The notes: generated by a model not told the origin, from the sequence alone. DNA of 64,000 nucleotides from Osmia lignaria lignaria (GCF_051020975.1 NC_135037.1:62001-126000); one strand, 5' to 3'. Positions 10,757 to 22,701 are shown, counted from the first letter of the stretch. Made by a program: numbers and translations.

Positions 10757-11872
10757 TTTAAATATGTTGTAAAACTCAACATTTTGAACAACTTTTTCCT
10801 ATACATATAACCGCCGCTCGGCCTTAGTTTTCGAGATATTTTCGAAAAACTGTTGAGACTAATACATTGAATTCTGGCCATCCGTGTGTGTCCGTGACAA
10901 CGTACGCATTAGTATGGGATCGCCGCTTTTCTACTGTTTTTGCAGGCAGCAGCACGGCGACCGACATCAATATACATATATACACATATATTACGGGTGG
11001 GCTTAAAAATTGAATTTAACTAATTTTCATGATTTTGAATCTCAGCATGTGTGTCTGGTCGCCGTCAGGCGACCAGAATATCACTTTACCCTAACCTATC
11101 TTAATTCACTGATTAGGTAGAGTAGATTGGGTTAGGTTAGGCTATATTAAATTCCCAGCTGCCATCATAGCTACGATATATTGAAATCATGAATGCAGAA
11201 GTATACAAAGTATATATTTGTCATCGGTCGCCGTGCTTGTTAGCGTCAGCACGTGTTCAAGGGTTGACACGTGTCAGGGTCAATGCATTTTGGGCTTTGA
11301 CCTGAGTTTCAAGGATTTCTTAGGATTCTTTAGACTATCGATACCCCGAGCCATATGTCTGTCATCGGACTTGGGCCGGCGGTGGTTGATACTTGAGGTG
11401 CGACGAATTCTAAGAGTCGCGGATGTTTTGTTTATGGAACGGCGATAGAGAGTTCGATCGCCGATTCTCGAAGGAACGCGCGTGTGGCCGATGACCCGAA
11501 GTCATGGTGCTGCATGGCACGTGTAAAAAGATAAGGTTGATCTAGAAGGATCTGGCCACGGAGTGGGGAAGATCTTGCATCTTCTGGTAGGAGGACCATG
11601 AGGAACGGCATGGCACTTACCCCAGAACCTTGATCGAGGGTACTTCTTCAAAATTATTCTAATATGTTGTTGTCTGCAGAAACAGTAGAAAAGCGGCGAT
11701 CCCATACTAATGCGTACGTTGTCACGGACGTACACGGATGGCCAGAATTCAATGTGTTAGTTCCGACAGTTTTTCGAAAATATCTCGAAAACTAAGGCCG
11801 AGCAGCGGTTATATGTATAGGAAAAAGTTGTTCAAAATGTTTAGTTTTACAACATATTTAAATTTCATCAAA
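10757..11872. mobile_element. Foldback element with ~200-bp inverted arms
   Basis: The left arm (10757-10955) and right arm (about 11668-11872) are near-perfect inverted copies, including TTGTAAAACTnAACATTTTG and GCATTAGTATGGGATCGCCG. The interior contains TTAGG-like tracts near 11105-11150 and a 267-bp segment (11238-11504) that is almost identical to 41163-41429. The left arm is cut short exactly at the Spy-like element A junction. Confidence 0.75.
11238..11504 (+). repeat. 267-bp dispersed repeat, copy 1
   Basis: It begins TGTTAGCGTCAGC, ends ACCCGAAGTCA, and matches 41163-41429 over its full length with one difference that I can see (C/T near 11335). The flanks of the two copies are unrelated. 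It carries an open frame of about 70 codons, but nothing in it resembles a known domain. Confidence 0.75.
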
Positions 11873-12104
11873 ATCGGTGAGGTGTAACCTAATCTCAATA
11901 ATTACCGAAAATATGCTGTGCGGCATAGGTTATTGATCAAGGCAGACTAGCCCTTACTGAATACGAGTTGCGCTCATTATTGTGTTAGCAGCGAAGCGGA
12001 CAACAGACCTAGTTTTTTTGAAAATAACAATGCAAAAAAAAATTCGTCTACGTCAAAATGTTGCCCTCTCTTACCATACAATGATCACCAAAGCAATTTC
12101 TTGT

Positions 12105-12360
12105 ATCTTTAATAGTTTAGGAAATAATGGAGTGTTTCCAGTTACGCGGGACACTGTATATGATTTTATAACATGGATTTGCCACTATCATCAGTACGAT
12201 GCTACGTGAACCTTTATAATTGAAGTGGAAGCTTTCACTATTGGCCGGTGCTTTAAAAACAATATGCTTCCCGTCTAATGATTCAACACAGTGTGGAAAA
12301 TTCCATTTCTCTTCATAAATTTTGGCAATATGCTTCCATTCAGATTGGAGTAGATGGGAC
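12105..12360 (-). pseudogene. PIF/Harbinger transposase, core exon fragment
   Basis: On the minus strand a splice acceptor (TTTTAG at 12361-12366) is followed by a segment starting VPST, then after a one-base frame slip EWKHIAKIYEEKWNFPHC and SLDGKHIVFKAP. The latter holds the first catalytic Asp of the Harbinger DDE domain. It continues as NYKGSRSIVLMIVANPCYK and then decays. It belongs with the N-terminal exon at 22737-23177; the two are now separated by 10.4 kb. Confidence 0.75.
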
Positions 12361-12385
12361 CTAAAATAAAGATTCTTATTGTTAC

Positions 12386-12741
12386 AGGAAAATTCTGCGA
12401 CGATTGATAATGAAGTTTTAGGAGAGAGTTCGAGTATTACTGAAAATGAGTTTCAGAGGCCAGCTAGTGCAGCAAAAAAACGTGAAGGGGACGACATTTT
12501 GCGTACCTGTACCAAAATTCTGTTGGAATCGAACGACGACGACCAAATATTCGGCGACTATGTTGCCTCAATACTGAGGAATTTCACTACTCTACAAAGT
12601 AAAAAAAACTTAAGGAAAATTATTCAAAGAAGCATCGTTGACATACAAGATAAAAAGAATGCTTTAACATCTGCGACATCCTCCACGCAATTGAATCATC
12701 CCGGTTATTTTTCGGAATCACAAGTTTCGGATGAGAGTTAA
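12386..12741 (+). CDS. BESS-domain protein exon (Harbinger-associated?)
   Basis: A candidate acceptor (GTTACAG ending at 12385) precedes an open exon ending at a TAA at 12739-12741. Its C-terminal half fits a BESS motif (DDDQIFGDYVASILRNF followed by a basic helix), which usually closes MADF-BESS DNA-binding or adaptor proteins. The N-terminal MADF part is not visible nearby. PIF/Harbinger elements often carry a second DNA-binding protein gene, so this may be that partner, head-to-head with the transposase fragment. A host MADF-BESS exon is the alternative. Confidence 0.5.
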
Positions 12742-12826
12742 AATACCACGTACCATTTATAATAAAAATTCTTATAGTGACTTTTTTAAAACATGTTCAT
12801 TTTCACTTAAATAAAAACCTTACTTT

Positions 12827-14165
12827 TGTTACATTGCGAGCGAGACGGCGCGTAACGTACAAAATAAAAGAAAAAGATTAATTTAATTAGGTTATTATTT
12901 AATTGCGCGGTTGAGAAAGGTATTAGCACTGCCACCAGTCCTGATCACTTATGACGGCCATTTTCGCGATCGTCCGCTCTGTTCGCGTTTCGCGATGTTT
13001 TTGCATGTCCAGCATGTTGCCTATCTAGCATGTCGAGCATGTGTGGTTTTTGCATGTTGAGCTCGAGTGGTTAGATTTAAATTTGGCGCTGTGCGGGGGT
13101 GCATGCGGGGTCGCTGTCACGCAGCAAGGCGCAGGCGCGAGCGGCGGGTCGGTGGTGGCGGTGTATGGCCCGGGGCTGGGCCCAGGCATTAAGACCGTGA
13201 TCGGTACCCTGTGCAGTTGGAACGTTTTGGCGTGTTTTTTGAATTGCGATTTGTGCCACAGTTTTGATTTTAATCAGACTTTAAACGTGTGGCGAGTGCG
13301 ATCGTGCGTGTGTCCTGTGTTCTGAAGCACTACGTGCTGTCGTTTGTGTTCTGCACGGCCCGGCGATCTTGTGGGAGAGTTCAGACGGCCAACTGTGTGC
13401 AGCGATTGGTACGGCACAGTGCGGCGATTGGCTGGTTCTGCTCACCTGGCTAGCCGTGCAGAGAGTGACGCGTGTTTACGGTCACTCTGTCTCCGATTGC
13501 GGGACCCTTCCTGTGATCAGGAAGTTTCTTTTCGCGAGGACCACGGCGATCTGCGGTGACGACGGCGAGGCGCCATTCCATTAAGATTTAGGGTAAGAGA
13601 GATCTCTCTGCGTGCGCTATTTTTAAGCATTGAATGATCATTCAAATTCGTTTATGTATCTCTAGTTTTCGTAAGTTTCTACATTGCATTATTTGTTGTT
13701 TTCCTCATTTTCAGGCATTCAATTTGATTTAATTTTCCTTTGTTGGGACCAGGCTTTTTCCCCACTTTCGACTAGGGTTTTTTACAGCCGGTACCCGTAG
13801 AGTAGAGGCATTTAATTTTCAATCAAATAAATTCATTTTTTCTTTTATTCTTCTAACATAATTCTTGTGTACTCGGAACACTCTCTGATCAGAACAATTT
13901 AAAAGTCAGTAAATTTTCGATGTTAGATTTACTGCTGGGTTCGTCGATACTCTAGTCTCGTATGGGCCCCTCGTATGAATTTATGCTAAGTTGGTAGGCG
14001 TGAAATGTGATGCGGATGTGTTTGATGTTTGAATTAAATTGAAACTGAATTGGTGTAACAAATAATATAATTCCAGAAAAATTGATAAGATATCAAATTA
14101 TAATAATCTGTTTAGAAAATGTGTGGTTGACAATGTGTGCGAGCTGTAAGAAATATAAGGGAAAG
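12827..14165 (+). repeat. Repeat X, left part (interrupted by LINE)
   Basis: It starts TGTTACATTGCGAGCGAGACG, matching the reverse complement of 63905 and below, where the sequence runs from satellite into X. Shared blocks include GTATTAGCnCTGCCACCAGTCCT, TATGGGcCCCTCG and GGTAGGCGTGAA. Between 12955 and 13920 this copy has about 960 GC-rich bases absent from the 63.9 kb copy. The 5 bases before it, ACTTT (12822-12826), recur after the other part at 22702-22706. No coding function is recognised. Confidence 0.65.
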
Positions 14166-14522
14166 ACATTACCAGAGAGACTAGGAAGGGGTCGCGTGGT
14201 CGATCGATGAAAATTTAAGGCGCTAGGGAAGACAGAGGAAGAGGGGAGGGTGAGAGTTGCCTCGCTTGAACTTTTTTTTTTCGTGGGAGAAATCTTCCAA
14301 AGACGCCACCAGCCCCCCTGGGGAGGGGCTGGAGGTAGTGCCGGATTTTTACCGGCTAAAACCCCCACGGTGACCTACACTGGGCGTTAGAGAGGGCCTC
14401 GGGACCTCTGTCGAACACACCGGGACCCCCCCCCCCTTGGCACGTTTACGCCCCATCTCGGGGGAGGGTCTAACCTTTGACCCTTCCCCTAAGCCTCGCC
14501 TGAACTTATTGAAAATGATAAA

Positions 14523-15840
14523 ATGATCGTGATAGAGATGGAAACAAACGAAGACGAGGCGCGAAGAAGTAAGAAAGACAGACAGGAAAGGAAAAAGAGA
14601 AAGATGGAAGAAGGCGAGAATAGTACAGAAGAGGAAGTTGGGTATACCAACGCTCAAAAAGAAAAAGATGTGGATACTATTGAACTATCGAGGATAATGG
14701 ACCAATCAGGAGAGTTGAAAACCAAGGTAAGCGACGAAGTTGGCTGCACGCTGCCAACGTTTCGAATTTAACGGTTACGAGTAATAAAGAGAATAGCACA
14801 GCGACGCAAAGAGTAAGCAAAGTAAAGATTATAGAAGAAGTAAAATTAAAAGGTAAATTTAAAGTGAACAAAGACCAGGCAACCATAAAAGGACTAGATT
14901 TGGACGGACGAAAGAGACCTGTAAACGAAAAAGAGTTGAAAGAACATAATCTAACAAAAGCTGAGGTAAGCAATTTTCATTCCTACTTAAAAGCCCCTGA
15001 AGATCCTGAGGACAAATTTTATAACACTGAACTACTAAGCGGAGAATATACCGTCTGTATTAATCTGAAAAAGATAGCCTTTCCACAAAAAGGAAATTTA
15101 ACCTAATCAAGATTTACAATACTCTGAACTACATAGGTGTAAGGGTCACCGAAATAAGAATAGTGGGATTCGCCAAAGCGGAGTCCACTTTCAGGGACAG
15201 GCGGGACGCCAACAAGGTCATTAGTTACGGCAGCAAAAAGGAAGCGAGAATTGATGCTTATGTACCTCGAAGAAAGAGAACGCGTAGAGGTGTAATTAAA
15301 GAATGGGAAGGATCGATCGACGAATTGAAAGTTTGTCTAATGGCAGGACAAGGGAATTACCAAATGACTCGCTTAAAAAGGCGAAGGTTAAAGGACGGTA
15401 AGGCAACGTGGGAGGAGAGCAGTGCTGTGTTGGTTATATTTGCAGGTGATTCCTTGCTAACAAAATTGTACATCGGTCAGGGTCATGTGTTGTTGAGAGT
15501 TGAACCCTTTACTGAACCGGTAAAACACTGCTTTAGATGCCTTAAATTTGGGCATCTCCAGGCGGTGTGCAAAGCAAAGAATAAGAAATGTATAATATGC
15601 AGTAACGAATATCACGGCGACTGCAATGAGGAGCCTAGATGTTCGAATTGTGGGGACGGACACCGCTCCAATGCGCGGGAATGTCCGGCGTTTCAAAGAG
15701 AGAATAAAATGAAGAAGACAATGGCGTACAGGAACGTCAGTTATGCGCAAGCTAAAGAGCTGTTGAGAGACAGATACGCTGAAAGGAGGTTCGTGGCCGA
15801 CCTTGACGATGAAGATGAGTTCTCCACTTTGAAAAAATAA
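14523..15840 (+). pseudogene. LINE ORF1 (Gag-like, three zinc knuckles), frameshifted
   Basis: The coding potential passes through three frames: a Lys/Glu-rich N-terminus from about 14523, a middle part to 15105, and a C-terminal part 15163-15840. The last has CFRCLKFGHLQAVC, CIICSNEYHGDC and CSNCGDGHRSNARECPAF, the usual three-knuckle array of LINE ORF1 proteins that bind element RNA. At least two frameshifts interrupt it. A further open stretch (15970-16437) may be its extension. Confidence 0.75.
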
Positions 15841-16545
15841 AAAAAATTATAGAAAAGAACGTTGGGAGAATCGTAATGTCCCCTTGGACAGGGAGGAGAG
15901 AAACGATTGGAAGGAGATCGGATACCGTAGAAGGCAAACGAAAATATGGGATGATGACAATGGAAGACCTTGAAAGATCTCAAACTACCCATAAGTGAAA
16001 TAAGGAGATCAGCTTTGGAAACAGACCAAATAAGAACGTCTATAGGTCGTCGCTACAGGGTGAATAGAATCGACCCCGATGAGGACTGGTGGGGACATGG
16101 CCCTCACTTTGAGACGATGTTGTCAGACAGGGATAAAAGGAGATTCAGGCTTCAGAAGGAGAGATACGAGGCTGAGAGAACGAGGAAGACGGAGGCAGGC
16201 TTGATTGAACCCGAAAAATTATTGGAGGAGGTAGAAAAAGAAGCTAGGAAAAATATGGACAACTTTATGAACAGGCTGCAGGTGGTGAGAAACCTTTCGC
16301 TGCCTCCCCCAGTCCTGCAAAGGGGAGCGTCACCAAAGGACGTTATAACGGAGACACTCACCCCGTTCGAGGAGAAGGAGAAAGAGGGAGTGCAGGAACC
16401 TCCCAAATCCATAGAAGAGGAAGAAAACTGGAATTAGACTGCCGATTGGTGTTTACTATTGGAGAGGACTGAATTTCTATACTGCTTGATACGTTTTGCT
16501 TCTTGTTTCAACAGAAAACCGTTGCTTTACCTACATTGGGACAAT

Positions 16546-17854
16546 CATGCTGATTGGACTATGGAATGCGAGAAGCGTAAGAAATAATGTTAAGTATTTG
16601 CGCGACGCCGACTTCGTATATGCCGCGGAAACGATGTTATGCGTACGCAGCCACGTGACGATCGAGAGATCGCCACCTGTTCATCCTCGTTCGTCTACGT
16701 AAAATCGTTTCCGCCAGCCATTACTATCAGACCTTGCGATAAGAGCGACCACGTGTTCGGCGAATCAAATACTCATTAGATGTACAACTAAATATAAGTA
16801 AATATATGTATATATATATACACCATTATTAGACAGTTGATGTTATTTAAATCCTATTATCAACAAATAAGATCAGCGAAATGAGAACTATTATCAATGA
16901 TTACGACGTCCCGGCAATCACGGAGACGTGGATGTACAAAGGATTCGATTGCAAATGCAAAGGGTAAAATGTGTTCCGGAAGGACATTGTAAACGAAGAC
17001 GGAAGCAGACCGAGGGGAAGGCCAAACAGCGGCGGCCTATGCTTGCGGCGGCCTATGAGTTTAAAGCTGTCATAAGATCTAATGGAGCGAACAACGTTGG
17101 AGGTATTGAGTCCCTCACTCTGTCGATATCGACGGATGAGGTCGAACTGGACCTAATCCTGGCGTATCTCCCACCTAACAGCAACGTGACGAACGACGGC
17201 TGGAACGCGCTGGTGGACCGCCTGGAAAGAAATAGGAATTCGTTACTCATGGCAGACTTCAACGCGAGGAGCGAAGCATGGAATTGCCCGGATGGAGCCG
17301 GCCTGAGGCTTATGGAACTTTTGGACGAATGGGACCTATTTGTCGTTAACGACGATACAACGTCGCGTCCTGCCTCAGGTGCGTATAGACCCTCAAATAT
17401 TGATCTAATAGTCACGAATTTTGAGGTCCTACAACGAACGAGAGTAAGTGAGTCGGGCATCACGCTTGGCTCGGATCACCAAATTCTGAATGTGAGCCTC
17501 GAGACGACCCCGCACGGTGCTCCGGAGGTGAAAAAATTCTCCACGAGAACGCTGAAATGCGACAAGGTTGACTGGAAAAAATGCAGCGACCAAATAGCGA
17601 GGGAAACTGCCCTAATCACTAAAAGAGTACAGGAATGTGACGATGTCGACGAATGCGAGGTAATGGTCAGAAATACTTTAATAAAGTCAATTTTAGAGCA
17701 TGGAGGCAGAGATAGGAGACAGAATAGTGCTGACGCACCGGGGAGGAGGACAAACCGCGCCAAGAACAGTAAACCCAAAAACAGACAACTATGGTGGGAC
17801 GGCGAGTGTGCCTTGGCTAAGGACGACAAAAAAAGGCGCTCCGCAATTTTGTAA
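16546..17854 (+). pseudogene. LINE ORF2 endonuclease domain, interrupted
   Basis: An APE-type endonuclease begins with IGLWNARSVRNNVKYLR (the Asn motif), is broken by about 270 foreign bases near 16605-16874, and resumes with VPAITETW (the Glu motif). Further on are LLMADFNARSEAWN, YRPSNIDLIV and LGSDHQIL, the remaining catalytic motifs. The endonuclease nicks target DNA for target-primed reverse transcription. Confidence 0.8.
16605..16874. repeat. Short insertion inside the LINE endonuclease
   Basis: About 270 bp of unrelated sequence separates two adjacent endonuclease segments. It is GC-rich at first and ends in an AT-rich tail with a TATATATATA run near 16810. It could be a SINE or solo-LTR remnant; no clear target duplication was found. 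Confidence 0.4.
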
Positions 17855-17895
17855 ATACGTCTAATGCGGATAATTAGAACAATGATAAATGCGCA

Positions 17896-19320
17896 TTGAA
17901 CAAGATGAAGACTATTGCGCGAAAGAAGAAGCAAAAATCCTGGGTGGATTTTGCAAAGAGCATTAATTACCGTACGAATGCTAAAACCTTATGGAAAAAA
18001 ATTAAAACTCTACAAATGGGCTTTCAGGCTCCTACTGGTAGAGGCACGTACGAGGATAGATGTCAGGCTGAGAACCTCGAGATAGAAAAAATATTCGACG
18101 AGAGTGGTGTTACGACTGCGGATCAGGCCATTGACGTGACCTTCCTATCCCATGCAGTGGACGAGGGCCAGCTATTTAATGAACTCTACTCACTTGAAGA
18201 ACTAAAAGATGCCATGAATCAAATTAAAAAAAAATGCTGCCCCTAGCGAAGATGGAATAGACAACGATATGATCAGGAAAACACCGGAAATATTCAAAAA
18301 ACTACTGTGAAATCTGTACAATAAAGTCTGGAAAAAGGGTTATATCCCCGGAGCGTGGAAGAAAGCCATTGTCGTGCTTCTTGATAAACCGGGCAAAACG
18401 GCTTTAAGACCTGTTGCCCTCCTGAACTGTTTGGGAAAACTGTTTGAAAGAATGGTCAACGAAAGGTTGGTTAAATAGGCAGAGAATAATAAGATTATGA
18501 ATTCTTAGCACAGTGGTTTCAGAAGAAATAGATCAACAATCGACAACTTGGTGAGGCTGAAACAGTTCTCGAAACGCTTCTGATACAGTTCTCTAAATGG
18601 AGAAAAGCGGGTGGTTCAAAAGGAGCACCGCGGGCCGATTGGTCGACAAAAATAAAAAATGAAAATACTCTGATAGAAGAACAACAGTCGACAAAGTTCC
18701 TGGGTGTCACTTTTGACCAGAGAGGTAATTTTGCCGAAAAGGGTGAAAAGGGTTGAGGTTGCTGCGAGGAGCAGGCTACCGATGTTGCGTTACATAGCCT
18801 ACGTATATAGGGGTGTATCGCAGTCTACAATGATTTTGTTGTATAAGACTATGGTCAGATCCGTGATGGAGTACGCCAGTTTTATATATACTGACGGAAG
18901 AAACGAAATTTGGAGCAAACTCAATAGGATCCAGAATGCCGGACTCAGAATAGCGATGGGCTATCGCATATCTACGCCCACGAATGTTATGCATGCGGAG
19001 TCAGGCGTAATGGATCTTACAATACGAGCGGATTTCCTACTAAAAAAATACATTATGAAGAAGGTTGTGCTGGACCAGACGCACTTCATACGGTGGATAA
19101 GGAACTGTCTCCAGGAGATGGGCAGTCTCCCCCGATTAAGGTTACCTAATGTACTGGATGATCTTAGCAGGAACCTGGACGTGTACGCGTTAGCGGCAGC
19201 TGGTGGAAGCGAGCGCGATGGCGATGACCAGCTGATTGAGGTGCAGCCTGCGGTCGAGTGGAGGATTGGTGAAACGATAGCAGCCTCTGGAGGCCGGCCC
19301 GGTTCCATCCCCTGGGAGGC
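17896..19320 (+). pseudogene. LINE ORF2 reverse transcriptase, internally deleted
   Basis: RT is recognisable as AWKKAIVVLLDKPGK and RPVALLNCLGKLFERMV (near 18355-18460), then GFRRNRSTIDNLVRL, after which the sequence jumps to the thumb-side segment TKFLGVTFDQ (near 18690). The stretch with the YADD active site is gone. The C-terminal part up to 19320 is largely open. Confidence 0.75.
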
Positions 19321-20225
19321 CAGATTGAAATATGGCAGCGTGGACGAGCGATTTGCTGAGTACTACACAGACGGCTCGAAGAGGCCATGTGCAATGGCGG
19401 TTGGAGCGGCTGCGGTGAGAAAAGACACTAACAATGGTTAGACTGAAATAACTGTGAGCGTCGATGCGAGAGCGTCGATTTTTACCGCGGAGGCAATCGC
19501 GATATCGCGTGCCCTCGATCATTATAACTCGTCCGATTGTACCTATAGATAGGTGTACAGCGACTCGGCCAGTGTACTGTAAGCGCTGGATAAAGAAAAT
19601 ATCAAAGATTTAAATAAAGTCAAGGCTCGAAAGCGCGTTGTGTGGTTGTTGAGAATTTTAACTACATTAAAAGATATTTATAGAAAAAAGAACTTACCAT
19701 GTGACGACTAAATCGGTTCCCGTGGTTTTCGTGTGGGTGCCCACCCATCGTGGTATCCAAGGCAGCGATAGAGCAGACAAAGCGGCCAAGGGAGCGACCA
19801 AGAGGGAACCGGAGCCTGAGGTGGTGATCCTAGTAGAGGACCTTATAGTCAATGCTCTTGAAACTGCGTGGAATGCGGCTGCGAGCAAACTCTGGGGTGA
19901 GGCGTCGTTCAAGGGCCACAGATACTTCATTGAGTATGACTCCAACGAGAATGCGTGGAGACCATGGTTCAGACGCTTCAAGGAGCAGAAGAGTGACACG
20001 ATCTCGTTGCTAAGCAGGCTGAGGGCCAACCATTTTAATCTAGGCGAGTCGCTTGCACGCAAACATATTATAACCTACCTGCGAATGCGGAGAAGCGGAG
20101 GAAGATCTGTACCATGTTTTGTGGGAATGCAGTAGGTATGATGATTTAAGGGTGGACTTTCTGGCGGGACTGGAAGAGAGGGGATTGGCTCCGCGCTCCC
20201 CTCTCCCGGAACTTCTGGGATAAAC
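19321..20225 (+). pseudogene. LINE RNase H domain and C-terminal knuckle, decayed
   Basis: EYYTDGSKRPCAMAVGAA holds the first catalytic Asp; FTAEAIAISRAL and YSDSASVL supply the Glu and second Asp but with a stop near 19440. WVPTHRGIQGSDRADKAAK (near 19740) is the end of the domain. The final segment before 20225 has the Cys/His arrangement often closing LINE ORF2, in another frame. Confidence 0.75.
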
Positions 20226-20759
20226 CAGGGATTGAAAAACTGGTTGCCAGATTCCTGTTGAGAACCAGCCGTATCATTTAGTGCTATGACATAACGCTTC
20301 AGTTATAACTATAATGTATAGTGTATGAAAAGAGAGGAAAGAAAAAACAGTGATAAGAATCTGAGTCTTGAACATTATGCAAAACCAAAAGTCGAATAAG
20401 ACCTAGCGAGGGAAAAGTGTGCCTCTTGTTTGTATATATAGAAGATGGTAAAATGTAAAGAAAAGAAAAAAAAGAAAAAAGTATATGTATAAAGAATGCG
20501 TATGCTGTACCTATCTATTGCATGAGAGAGTGCATGCGTGAGCGTGTGGAAGAATGGGCTATCTCGATACTTTTAATGCCTTATTTTAATATTCTAATAA
20601 CTACTAGAGTTCCCAGTATTGATCTGCGTTATCTTCTTAGGATGATCTGCATTGCTGCATTGTATTTTTATTTTTGTTTTGAATAAAAAAGAGAAGAGGT
20701 AGAAGTTGTTGTTAGTGGTGAAAATAAGTTATGGAGTTAACAGTGTGGTATGATATAAT

Positions 20760-22701
20760 GTTTGTAAAGGGAGTGAATCTCCCATCTCGTAGGCCGTCCC
20801 TCGTTTGATTAATTACAAATTGCATGAAATAGAACGAAAAATGAAAAATAATGAAATACGCTTATCGATACCTGCGTTGTTGAACGGAACGATCTAGAGG
20901 AAACACCTTCAAGACTGACGGTCACGTAGATTAACAATTAGCCAGATTTGTCGTATTAATAATATAATTATTCGCTTAGTGATTGCTGGTGTTGTCTGGA
21001 ATCTGGAAAGGCGAAGAAGAGATGAGTAGAATGTCACACGCGCACTACGCGTTCACAATCGGCCTTTTTCTACGGTATTACGGATTTAAAACGAGACGAT
21101 ACGATGCGATACAAAACGAAATTACAACGCGACGCGTTAAAATCGAAAGAAAAAGATAGATAATTTAAGAGTATGAAAAGTTTAATGTATCCGTATTAAT
21201 CCTTGCCGCGAAACACGAATTATCACTTTCTCGACACTCTGCCTTGCTACGCGAAGGAACTTTGTCCAGCAGATTAATTACGCGATTCCGTTGACAACTC
21301 TGCCTCTACGCGAATACGGGCTCCCCGTCACGTACCTTACGATTTTTCGACGAAGAGTGATTTGCCTCAGTCAAGCGATCATCGTCTCGGGGTTCAACCC
21401 AGGATCGATACCCCGAGTGGGACATCATTTGGCAAATCATGGTACGCGTCGAAGGAGAAGGCCCACCCGTGATTGGTTTGTCGCGGCTCGTTTCCCGAAT
21501 TCTCATCCCTTCTTGACCTTGTCTTCCAGCCTTGTCTAACGTTGTCTATTCTTTCCTAGCGCTACCAACGGTTTTCGTATGTCGCAATTTCTGGAATATT
21601 CTATGGTTGAATTCTTATACGTATTCCAATTTTATTTAATGTTTTAGGCGACGAGGCTACTATGGCTAATATTCTGGTACGACAAAACGCTCTGATTAAC
21701 GATGGTTTATCTCGCGTTAATTAATTCGTTGCTAATTGCTCAATAATATTCGTTGTTAGTGTTTTACAGATATGCGTGGTAGAGAAGACGGTGATTTATA
21801 ATTTATTGTTAACTAATAATTGCTTGGCAATATTGCATGTATTCCAACGTTGGTCTTACGCGTTATAATTGTTAATATATATATATTCTAGAATGTTCCT
21901 TTGTTCAGACGCTTGGCAGATTTCCGTTGCCAGGTAAATTGTTACAATACCCTAGTTATTGCCCTAGTCGACCCTTGTTCCAAACGTTCTTGAACGTCGG
22001 TCGTCGTTTTCGAATTCTCAGCGGTTGTCACGCAAACCTCTCACTGCGTTTGACCATTCTTTCTTTCATACATTTTAATCAAGTCGCTTTTATAATTTTA
22101 TTGTTTTACATCCTATTCTCACGTGGAAGGATCGACTGACGCAGCTATTACAGGTAGGAGAGGTATCCTTTTAGTCGAAGTATAAACAAAAATCATTGGG
22201 AAAGGTTCCAAGTGCGAAGCACTGCTTAACCGCGCAGCGAAGAGTGTTTACGATACCTCTCCCTTAACGGTCTCGAATTTCGAAGTCTTTGTAATTACGC
22301 AGTTTCGACAAGGCAATCGTTCTAAGGAAGGTTGACTTTATTATTTGAAAGAAACTAAATATAGCCTCCTTTGTGTGCCTCTCCTGGGATTATCTCCAAG
22401 TGCTACGCACTGACGAGGTACGCCAATTCGGTATATTGAACGGTTGAAACTATTGAAACTATTGGAAAGAAAATAAAAAAAAGAATTATTATTTTAATCT
22501 CAACCCCCTGTTTAGTGTTCTTCGTGTGGAATCGCTTCCAAGTGACACGCATTCAACGAAGAACCACAAGATCGGAGGAGCGCGGACAATGAAAACGGAA
22601 AATTATAACGGAAAAAGCCCTTCCTTGCGCCCTTCATGTGGAATACTTCCAAGTGCATGCGCACCCGATGAGGAACGCAAAGTCGGGTTATTGAAAAATA
22701 A
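20760..22701 (+). repeat. Repeat X, right part with structured tail
   Basis: It matches the reverse complement of roughly 60930-63400, including GAACGGAACGATCTAGAGG, TTTGCCAAATnATG-type and GGAAGGAnCGnCTGACGCA blocks. The last 500 bp carry related units centred on CCAAGTGC (22208, 22400, 22535, 22648), each with self-complementary arms. It ends in TTGAAAAATAA followed by ACTTT, the candidate 5-bp target duplication shared with 12822-12826. Confidence 0.65.

Larger units (their letters stand above)
14166..20750 (+). mobile_element. RNase H-bearing LINE, decayed, nested in X
   Basis: A full-length-looking non-LTR retrotransposon: a Gag-like ORF1 with zinc knuckles, an APE-type endonuclease, reverse transcriptase, RNase H and a 3' tail with AAAATGTAAAG/AATAAA-rich DNA. 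An RNase H after the RT points to the I/LOA/R1-like group rather than jockey. Several frameshifts and stops, a deletion removing the RT catalytic motif, and an insertion near 16600 show that it is dead. X resumes on the far side at about 20760. Confidence 0.85.

Noticed and set aside
11238..11504. Solo LTR (TG...CA ends)
   Set aside because: No target duplication at either copy, no TATA box or polyadenylation signal in sensible positions.
13041..13584. GC-rich open frames inside X
   Set aside because: Several frames are open on both strands, as expected from composition; no domain, no conservation in the other X copy, which lacks this region.
22420..22445. CTGACGAGG in an X tail unit, resembling the CUGANGA core of a hammerhead ribozyme
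   Set aside because: The required GAAA after stem II and the cleavage-site helix are missing, and the other units have CCGATGA or TCAACGA instead.
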